Source: Typhlomys cinereus
Lineage: Eukaryota; Chordata; Mammalia; Rodentia; Platacanthomyidae
DNA: 64,000 nt
Direction of reading: 5' to 3'
Assembly (NCBI GenBank): GCA_023101885.1
Contig: JALPQD010000245.1
Coordinates: forward strand, 2,650,286 to 2,714,285
Each line of letters starts with the position of its first letter. Position 1 is the first letter of the stretch. The notes under the pieces are model-generated. The model was not told the origin of the DNA and ran no database searches. It worked only from the letters and a program-made list of their open reading frames with translations. Shown one piece after another: positions 54,818-64,000 of the stretch. A program made the translations under genes and the position numbers.

Positions 54818-55048
54818 CAAGTGCAAAAGACATACTTGGGATTTTCTTGAACTTACTGAAGAGCTAAGGGGCTTTAGACAAAGCTCCTTTGGCAACAAGT
54901 GACAGGTGGTGGAGTTTCAGGGGGTTGACACAGCACCAGGAAGTCCTTTGTTGGTCTCTGGATGTCACAAAGACATGCACACAGCAATGGATAAGAAAAC
55001 ACACCTATCCTGATCAGAGGAGGCAGGAATGCTCAGTGTGAAAATGGT

Positions 55049-55473
55049 TGTCATGGTTAGGCACAGATGTCAGCTTGACTGTTGAGCTCTGGGTACATTT
55101 GTGGAGAATTAGTGGTTGGGTTAAGCCCAGAGGGAACCCGCAGGAGATTGTCTAGTTAATGGGGAGGACCCAGCCTATGGTGGGTGGGACTAGACCCTGA
55201 ACAGATGAATAAAATACAAAGAGCTGGTTGAGGAAGTCGGCATCCTTGTGTACACTTGGCCAGACATGCTGGTCTGGCAAAGTAAGGAACATCCTCTCAG
55301 CTGTTTATGGGGTGATGATGTGGCCAATTCCCTCAGCCTTAGAATTGGTGTGAGCTCTCCTGTCAAGCTGAACTAAGAACCATAACCAGTAACCATAAGA
55401 GAAAATAAATCCCTTTTTCCCGTAAGTCTTTTGATGGTCATTTATCAGCAACCATGCAGGCGAACTGCAACAA
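55049..55473 (+). mobile_element. Solo LTR family A, perfect 5-bp duplication
   Basis: Begins TGTCATGGTTAGGCAC and ends GAACTGCAACA, 425 bp, with GAGAAAATAAATCCC before the end. ATGGT at 55044-55048 and 55474-55478 is a perfect duplication. It is the cleanest plus-strand copy of the family here. Confidence 0.92.
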
Positions 55474-55478
55474 TGGTT

Positions 55479-57454
55479 CAACAATATGGGAGGATGCATG
55501 CTAAGGAAGAAACCACAAATGTATGCATAGAGATTGTTTTGTGTATTGAAAAAATCAAATTAAAAGCAAGAGATTGAAGTGTTGATTTTTTTGGATGAGT
55601 CACATTGACCTCCAGAGAAAGCACTTGGCATGTGACTTTATGTGTCCTTGTCCGTGCTTGTGCAGAGTACTATGCAAGTCTCTAGGTATTCCCTCGTGTG
55701 TGTGTATGTGTGTGTGTGTGCACATGCGCATGTGCCTGTGTGTGCACACATGCCTTTCCCTTCCTGTCCCTGTCGCCAAGGTGTTTCACATATTTGAACG
55801 GGAGTGAGGAACTAGCTACCCTGTGAATGGCAAACCATAGTCTGAACAGTACATGCTTAGTAGTGTAATATTTACCAACCAAATAAAACCATAGGCCAGA
55901 TTTTAATTTAAAAAATTACCAGACCAGATAATATTTAATTAAAAAATAACAAAACAATTGTTTCCTCCATCCAGTTTGATTTGCATTTCTTAACATCCTT
56001 CCCTATTCTTCTGCTATCATTTCTTTTATTGTGGGGCCTTCACTTTGAGTTCCTTGTGTTTCATTTCTTTGTTCTGCTGCTGTGATCCTGTAGATGTGCT
56101 AGACGGATGCCTTCCATTAACTCTTCCATTTCATGATAAGCACAGACAGCATTGGTTAGCCCATGCTGGCCCACCAAAAAGGGTCCTCCAGAAGACCTTA
56201 TGAAATTCTCTTCTTTGGGTAAGAGAAGGAAGCTTGAAAACAGCATTTCCCGTCCAAAGGCAGCGGGAAGACAGAGCAGATGGTTTGCAATGTAGCAGAG
56301 GGTTCTCCCTGTCAGAATCTCTGCTTTTCAACAGTCCCAATTTAGTCTCTGTTCTCCTCTGACACATTCCTGGTGGTTTCTTTTCTTTGATGGAGGTGCA
56401 CGGAGCCAGGGTGACTGACTGAGCGGTCTCGCCGAGAAAGGAGAAGCCACATGATCTTGGAGCCTTTCGCTTTCCACCTTGGCAGGTCAGCTGACCCATG
56501 AATAGATGAATCTGTCTCTCAGCTCTCATGGTAGATCACTCTGCTCATTAGTTCTGACTGGGGGTCACCTCCGAAGACATCTGATTTGGGACTCACCTTC
56601 GCATCTGCGGATACCACAACAGATGAGAAAGATCTACGCTGGTGACCATGGAGTAATCTTGCACATATGACATCAGTTTAGGGGGGGAGCAGGATGTCAC
56701 GTGCTTCTTTCTGCCTTCATTCCTGGCTCCTGTGTCACTTGATGAAGGGACAGTAAGCAAATCCCAGGGGCCTGGTTCTTTTGAGTTTCAGTTTCCATAC
56801 AACATGGCGCTAGAGAGTCATGCTGTGGGGCTTGTATTCAGCAAATACTAGCGGTGGGTGATTAACTCAAGGCAGATAACAGTCCAGCCGATTCAAATTC
56901 ACCCCTCCCCTTCCACCTGGTTGCTCTATCAATGTTTACAGTGCCCCACAGTGCTTAGGAGGGTGAGCAAATAGGCTAAAACTTCTGAAGTCAGAACTGA
57001 ACTTAGTTGTTACACACGGGGAGGGGAGGTCCTCACCTTTGTGGGTGCAGGGGAGCTGAGTTGAGTTAATGCATCAGAGAACTCTGAGCAGTACTTGGCC
57101 TTCAGAAACATCTGGGTAACATCTAGAGATCTCCAGAAGAGCACTTACTCATGTTTTGGGAGGGAGCTGTGATCAGGCCAGGAATTAATCCCTGGGAAAC
57201 TTACAGCCCTCAGGGGAGACAGGCTCCAAGAAGGGAGCTATGATATCCTATGGCAAGCCTGTGTCCTGGGTGCCAGGGAGCCCCAGGAAGCTCATATGTC
57301 AAGGTCAAAGTAAGCTGGGCAACTCCACCTCCCTGGACACACACCCCTAATCAGCTCTTGTGGGGAAAGATCAAGGCTGAAGGGAAAGGCTGGCAGGCAG
57401 CAGTTGGCAGAGTGAGATGTAGTCTCCTGCTAAAATAAGGCTCCCTGAGAGGCA
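55479..57454. other. Unique DOK5-proximal upstream sequence
   Basis: About 2 kb with hardly any recent repeats apart from a short TG run at 55697-55720. An A/T-rich part lies at 55860-55960. No exon could be recognised. Confidence 0.45.
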
Positions 57455-58071
<617 letters not shown>

Positions 58072-59186
58072 TGACTGGAGCTCAGCACCCCGGGCGGGCA
58101 GTGGACCCGGGTCCTTGGGTATGAAGTTGGGGGGGATGGCGCGGTGCTCCGGAGTCCACCGGGGCTGCTGTGCCTGGCCGGGTGTCCGGGTGTGTAATGG
58201 AGCTATCTTTATCTCTGGATGACTTGGCTTTCTGGAGCCCATTGATCTGGAATAAATATTTCCCGGTAGCCATGGGAATTCTCGCGGAGAAGCCGGGCAC
58301 AGGGCTGAGCTCGCTAGATGTCCCTGTAACCCCCATCCTGCCCGCCGACAACTTAACTTTTCCAAGGAGGTGAATCAAGGCCGGGAAAGAGAGCTCATGC
58401 CCCCGGGGAGCAAGGTCAGCGGGTCTCTGACCCCCTGGTGGGGGGGGTCCCCCTCAGCGTCTCCGTGTGGGTTGAGGAGGAGAGGACTGGCCTTGATGCC
58501 AGATCTGAACGCCTCACCTGGGCAGTGGATTTCCGCCGCTGAAACTCGCATCTGCCGCTGGGAGAAGGCTCAGCCCGGAACATGGAGCCGGCCAGAGCCA
58601 GCGACTTGGGAATGTGAAGGGAGAGAAAGAATGAATGAGTCCCCGACTCCCTGGGGGCCGGTGCCAACTCCGGGGGTGGGGGGTCTCTTTGTCCGACATT
58701 CCCTCGCTCTGCTCTGGGTTGGGGGGAGAGGAAGCTTCAGGAAAACCGTCCTGCCTCTGCTTCTGCTTTGAACGGTGGTCCAGCTTTTAGGGAGGGAAGA
58801 ATATTGATATGGTGGGATACATATACACATAAGTGAATGTTCGTGTATTTATTGATTTCACATTTTCTCATTTCTTGCCATGTCAGATACTGTGGATGCT
58901 TTGTGAGTGAGGCTGTGTGTGAGGTTGGAAAGTTTGCTTAGTAGAGACTGAAGCAAGAATGTGGGTGCCTGTCCCCCCATTGCCCCACAAGAGCGAGGGA
59001 CATGTTGAGCATCTTTCTCTACAATTGTGTGCCACCTGTAACCTTCCTCTTATTTTCTGTTTGGTCTTTTCTTTTTAATGTGTCATGTAGTTTTACTAAA
59101 ACGAAAAGAAATTTCACAGGAGTAAGACCGATTTCAGAGCCATGTCTGGTTCTGGTGGGGAGAAAACTCTTGGAAAACTCTAGCTT

Positions 59187-59390
59187 GATCTTCCTTCCTT
59201 CCTTCCTTCCTTCCTTCCTTCCTTCCTTCCTTCCTTCCTTCCTTCCTTCCTTCCTTCCTTCCTTCCTTCCTTCCTTCCTTCTTTCCTCCTTCCCTTTCTT
59301 CCTTCCTTCTTTCCTTCCTTCCTCCCTCCCTCCTTCTCTCCTTCCTTCCTCCCTCCCTTCTTCCTTCTTTCCTTCCTCCTTTCCTCTGGT
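59187..59390. repeat. (CCTT)n tetranucleotide array
   Basis: Pure TTCC repeat to about 59280, then a variant part with CCCTCC and CTTT interruptions. A polypurine-polypyrimidine tract of 200 bp within DOK5 intron 1. Phe/Leu/Pro/Ser and Lys/Glu/Gly/Arg frames over it are not coding. Confidence 0.96.
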
Positions 59391-59639
59391 TGCTGTATTT
59401 TAACAGTAGTGTCCTGTTTTTTATGAGCATTATGTTTCATTAACAAGAGTAACAGAAGTGACCAATCCCTACTGATTTTGCTAAAGTTCCCTTGATTCTC
59501 TTTTCCTGCTGTGCAAACATTCCCATGAGCCACAGCAGCCATGGCTGGGGCCCTTAGCCAAGCGTCTCCTGAGTAAAGTGTAGGAAATAATAGGAACTTT
59601 ATATATATCAGCCTTATGGGCCAAGTGAGTGCTATAATT

Positions 59640-60130
59640 TCAAAGGGAGCCTTAAAAAGTCTCATTCTAATCTTCCATGAGCTCCATCATGCCAATGGGG
59701 GGAATTGGTAATAACCATTCACTCTGTGTTAGAGAGCATTCCAACGGGACCAGGATATGAATTGTTAATGCCCCATATATGAATTATTCATGAGGCTCTG
59801 CCTTTATGTCAAGTCGTGACAGAGGGTGATTTCTCTGAAAAATTGTTCACCATCACTTTCGAGGCTGTGGTAATTGAAGATTATTTTTTCTGTATTATTA
59901 TAATTGATCCTGTATAGGCCTATAGATGCCAACACGTATGGGTGGATACTTGGAGCTAAGGGTGAAGGGAGAGGAATAATTTTGCATTTGTTTTGCATGT
60001 CACAGTGTTTAGGGGGCAGTGAGCAGCGTGCTGTCCTACGGTGTACTTTGTCTGCATTCGTTCTCAGAGACACAAGGATGTCCTTTGCATTATGACTGCT
60101 CGTGGAGACTAAAGGTCAATGGTTAATCGG
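59640..60130. other. Candidate conserved noncoding element in intron 1
   Basis: Repeat-free, complex, AT-rich sequence with TGAATTATTCATGAG, GGTAATTGAAGATTA, TTTTGCATTTGTTTTGCATG (two octamer-like ATTTGCAT/TTTGCAT words) and ATAATTGATCC. Composition and lack of repeats resemble developmental enhancers. Conservation cannot be tested here. Confidence 0.3.
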
Positions 60131-60967
60131 GCCTTACTTGTTATGACTGTTTGTCAGTGGTTAATACTGTTCAGAGGCCCCTAAGCTGTACTTTGCAGGG
60201 CAGGCTGAGAACACTGTTGTGAGACCAGCATCCTCTGAAGAATACCACGGGGCAGGCTGTGGCATAGCAACCCCGTGTCCAAAGTTAGGAATGTGGGTAG
60301 TGTTAATCTAGGCCGCATATAGCTGGGGAAACCATGCGACACATATATTCTGGGAGCTGTGTACATCTCAGAGGTGGGGGGTAGGGCAGTCCTGGACAGA
60401 GTTGACCCAGCGCCGTACCCTGCCACATGCCGCGAACTCCACAGGGCGAAGGAACAGCCCTTCTTGGGAGCTCATGGGAGGGTGGCTTTGATTCACGGCA
60501 TGCAGACAAGCGTCTGGAGGGCCCAGGCGTGTTGGGGAGGGTTTATAATTAAACAAGAAAACTATATTTCACAGCAAGCAGCTGTCATGCTAAGGAATGC
60601 TTCTGCGGGTTTAGAAAAAGGGATGGGAGCCTGCTCTGCCTGTCTGACTTGTTTAGCACGGGGACGCGTGGTCTTTCTTAGCCGCAGTTTTCTAGTCTGC
60701 GTGGTGAAGCATTGCAGGGAAGTTTCTAATGGTGGTGTGATCTTTAATAAAACGTGTCAGGACCAAGTGAAGGTTCTGAGGATTATTGATTTTGCTATCA
60801 TTCCAGCTAGAGGTATCCAAAGGTGGCAAGCTTTATCGTTATGACTGAAATTTGTTTTAATTGATGTGTGAAAATGTGGAAACTGGGTGGATCTATGAAC
60901 GATCACATTGTGCCTTGATAGGGATATGCACGGGATATTGAAACCATGACATCCGTTTCTCTTCTCA

Positions 60968-61246
60968 GTCATTTATCACTGTGTGTGTTTGTGTGTATGC
61001 GCAAGTGTGTGTGCTCGTGTGTGCATACAAGATGGCGCTTGAGTGTGTGTGCTTGTGGAGACACATCATACTGTATTGCTCTGCCTCCATATTGCTTTGC
61101 TCCAGGGTTCCCAGGCTCCGCCTTCCAGGGCTAGAATTATAGTCCTCCATCATTTCTGTCAGCATTTCTATATGCGATCTGAGGTTCTGAACTCAGGACT
61201 TTTGCTTGTGAAGCAAAGGCTTTAACCTCTGAGCCTTCTAATCAGC
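60968..61246 (-). mobile_element. B2-like SINE, minus
   Basis: A TG-rich part, ATACAAGATGGCGCTTGAGT, TTGCTTTGCTCCAGGGTTCC, TCTGAACTCAGGACTTTTGC and TTTAACCTCTGAGCCTTC: complete but diverged minus-strand copy. Confidence 0.82.
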
Positions 61247-62459
61247 CACTCGTTTATCATTTTATATAGTAAAAATGTTAAGAAAAAAAAAGCACATATG
61301 CTTATGCAGCCTTAGATCCTCCCCTCTTTTGGGTAAAGTTTTCACAAAAGGTATATCTATGTATCTCATATAGCTTAACAGTTAACAGGAAACCTTTTTT
61401 GAGATGTCTATTTTCAATGGTCGTGGATGAATGGTTGTCTTCAATGGAAATCCTAAACAACATTAAGAAGCCATCAAATCTATTTAAACTAATTATTTTT
61501 CCTTTAGGTCAAAATCCTTAGTGACGTCCAGCTCTCGGACTTCAGAAGTCTCACTGTATGAGTATCTGCCATTCCTGGTGTTTGCCTGCATCTGTGGGCC
61601 CCGCACTGCACCCTGTTTGTTGGGGAATGTCGATGTTGCTATTCAGGGAGCTGAAGGGGAAGAGAACAGCCATCTGTAATGATCTAATTCTCAAAGGACA
61701 CTAGAAATGTCTCCCTAGTTGAGTGGTGAAACAGGCGATTTGCGCGTCATCAACCTGCCGAGAGTGTTATTTAGATAGTGTTAAAATCGCCACAGATTGT
61801 GTTAAAATCTCCACTCGAGTTGCCTCTCCTTGCAGTGGAGAGTTTTCCATTCCATCTAGTCCCTGGCTGGCCCACAGTGCAGACCTCGGAGCTCAGTTTA
61901 GAGGTAGAACTGTGTTCTTTATCTGCATTTGGTGCTTCGTGACCAGCTTGGAAATGGCCTTTCTCTAGCAAGAACTTATCAGCACGGACCACTTGAAGTC
62001 CGCTCGGGCAGCTTCTTGTTGTCTTGCCCTCCGTATCAGCTGGACTTCGAACATCTGAATATATCTGAGAGCTTTACCTGTTTGATCTCGCCTCTCTTTC
62101 AGTGCATCCACATCGTAGCCATTAGATGCCATTTTGGTTGCCCCAGTAAAAACCAGGCATAAGCCAGCCACTGAGCAGACATGGTGATCACACCGCTCCT
62201 CCTCCTCTGTCAGATCCTACTGCGTTCCATGCATCAGAAGCTCAATCTTGGAAGTAAGGCTAGGACCTGCCTTTCTCCCATCCTCCTCCGCTTCCATTCT
62301 AGTCCAAGCCTTATGTCTCCCCCATCCGCTTCTCTCTCTGCAACATCACAGTGATTAGCTAGTGTGTCTCCTGTCCTGGGTTCTCATTCCAAGCTTGTTC
62401 AGTAGCCTTGTCTTCTGATGCCCAGACCACCACTGACTTGACTAGGTGCTTGCTTTGTG

Positions 62460-62481
62460 AGCATGCATGCATGCATGCATG

Positions 62482-62519
<38 letters not shown>

Positions 62520-62523
62520 TTCC
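62460..62523. repeat. (GCAT)n, (GTCT)n and (CT)n compound microsatellite
   Basis: Five GCAT units, then five GTCT units, then a CT run, immediately adjacent to each other. Confidence 0.92.
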
Positions 62524-62944
62524 CCCCTCTGCTTAGAACGCTGCTTCCCAGGTATCTCCCTGGACCCCTTCCTTCTCTTCCTTGGCTTCTACCTTCTGGT
62601 AAGGCTGTTCTATTTCTTCCTTCCCCCCTCTGCACCCCTAGGCTTGGTCTTCCCTGTCTTAGCACCCTGTACAGATGGATGTGTCTTCTCATTTGCATAC
62701 TGCTTGCGCATCCCAGGAACCAAGAGTTTCCACACAGCTTTCTCCTTTCATTGTGGCATTCTGACCAGACACCATTTCCCAGGCCAGTGCCTGGCACAAA
62801 GTGGGCAGCCCACCAAGACCGATGGGAGGAAATGACTGGCCGAAGGCCTCCAACCTCCACAGCTTCTCATAGAAGGATGCTTTCAAATCCCCAGCCCAAT
62901 GCCTTGGGCTTCTTGTGAGCTTTTAAATATTTCTCAACCTTCCA

Positions 62945-63050
62945 CTCCTATAAAAATAGAGAGACTGCTAATACCCGCCTAACATGTGCTCTTCACAACA
63001 GGGCTCAATACAATGCTTGATGTGCAAAAACCCAATTAGTATTTATTACT
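62945..63050 (-). mobile_element. MIR fragment, minus
   Basis: CTCCTATAAAAATAGAGAG, GCTAATACCCGCCTAACATG and CAATTAGTATTTATTACTG follow the reverse strand of the MIR core. Confidence 0.55.
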
Positions 63051-63388
63051 GCTCTGCCCTCACGCCTGTGGTTAGTGTGTTGGAGATGAGGACACTCCGG
63101 TTACTTCCCTGGCTTCTCCTGCACTGACTCTTAACGCCAAAGGAATCACTATGTAGTTAGGAAACAAATTCAATGTCCGAGAAGCAATTTACGTTCAAGC
63201 ACAAATGTGGCTCACTGCCAGGGTTAGGGAGGAGGCGGTGTGCCTCACGGTCCTGACTTCAGTGATTCTGAGAAGGAAGGAGGTGCATATCACCCTCATT
63301 TTGTGTCAACTCATGGGCCAAGAACACATTTCTCTTAATTCGGGGGGTCTTAATTTGGTGGTAGAAAATAGGCTTAGAAAATGGCCAG

Positions 63389-63821
63389 TGCATTAGCTAG
63401 ATCTAGTGACAATTTGACAGTTGAAGAGATGAAGAGCAAGTCCTGGGCACATCTGTGAAGAATTGCTGGTTAAGGCAGGTCCTGAGCAAGCCCATGGGAG
63501 AGTGTCTAACTGACGCAGGGAGACCTGGCCTATCGTGGGGTCAGCCATTCCCTGGGCAGGTGGGTGGCATGTGGGGAGCTGGCTGAGTGGTTTGATGTAC
63601 TTTGACAGCCTTGCCATCTGGAATGTGAGGTTTGCCCTTCTCTCAGCAAGCCCCATAGATAGGGTGTGGCCAGTTCCCTAGGTTCCTAGGTGTTGGTGTG
63701 AGCTTTCCTGCCAGCTGGACTAAGAACTATGACCGAGAATTGTAAGGAAGAATACAGTCCCTTTGTTCCCCTACACTATCTGGATGCAAACTTTCTGGAC
63801 ACATGTAGGCGCTTTGCAGGA
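63389..63821 (+). mobile_element. Solo LTR family A variant, in DOK5 intron 1
   Basis: Begins TGCATTAGCTAGATCTAG, like the copy at 48142, and ends near GGCGCTTTGCAGGA, about 433 bp. GCCAG (63384-63388) and GTCAG (63822-63826) would be a 5-bp duplication with one mismatch. The 3' end is more diverged than in other copies. Confidence 0.72.
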
Positions 63822-64000
63822 GTCAGACTTCAAGGAGAAACCGCTCTTCACGGCCCAGTCACTGGGCCCAGGCTGAAAAACGAGCCCATGTATGTTATTT
63901 ACCGTTTTAGATTTTGACACGCTTAGTATGAGACTCTGATAGATCCGAGACACGTGTTGTCACGTGACCAGACACCTGGAAGAAACCATGTGAGGGAGTG

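Noticed and set aside
58082..58771. Additional coding exons right after DOK5 exon 1
   Set aside because: Several open frames exist but none continues the DOK5 protein; the donor at 58048 is strong and the frames differ from the expected exon 2.
59134..59665. Lys/Glu/Gly/Arg-rich minus frames and Phe/Leu/Pro/Ser plus frames in intron 1
   Set aside because: Translation of the (CCTT)n array.

Overview
This is a mammalian nuclear window with no bacterial, plasmid or phage content. The interspersed repeats point to a rodent: B1, ID and B4-type 7SL/tRNA SINEs, a very abundant tRNA-derived B2-like SINE whose 3' end runs into (CA)n, rodent-type L1 3' ends with a G-rich tract, and many MaLR/ERVL-like solo LTRs. 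The B2-like consensus and the LTR consensus are not the ones I know from mouse or rat, so a non-murine myodont rodent (for example a dipodoid) is my guess. Species assignment is inference.

The only protein-coding gene I can support is DOK5. Its first coding exon lies at 57982-58047 on the + strand, inside a CpG-rich segment, and ends at a good splice donor. Everything after 58048 reads as the start of DOK5 intron 1; I found no second exon. The 57 kb to the left are upstream flank without a recognisable functional gene. One processed pseudogene is clear: a 5'-truncated DYNLL1 retrocopy on the minus strand (26614-27452), cut in two by a later B2-like SINE.

The rest is layered repeat history. 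From 1 to 9 kb there are simple repeats, a long (ATC/ACC)n tract, ancient hAT and MaLR pieces. From 9 to 20 kb there are solo LTRs of one family (one nested in another with clean target-site duplications) and a younger L1 inside an ancient L1. From 20 to 40 kb lie a (TATC)n tract, the DYNLL1 pseudogene, a 700-bp (CCAT)n array, several SINEs with clear target-site duplications, a SINE with an internal inversion, and a recent 5'-truncated L1 with what looks like a short 3' transduction. From 40 to 57 kb lie a 124-bp inverted repeat with only two mismatches, more solo LTRs, and a 22-bp minisatellite. From 57 to 64 kb lie the DOK5 promoter region, exon 1 and intron 1.

Almost all long open frames here are artefacts of stop-free simple repeats or SINEs. 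I did not find a new biological system. The best leads are structural: the inverted repeat, the internally inverted SINE, the L1 transduction, the nested LTRs, and the DOK5 exon 1 region with a long upstream frame overlapping its start. All coordinates of repeats are judged by eye, so edges without a stated target-site duplication may be off by tens of bases.
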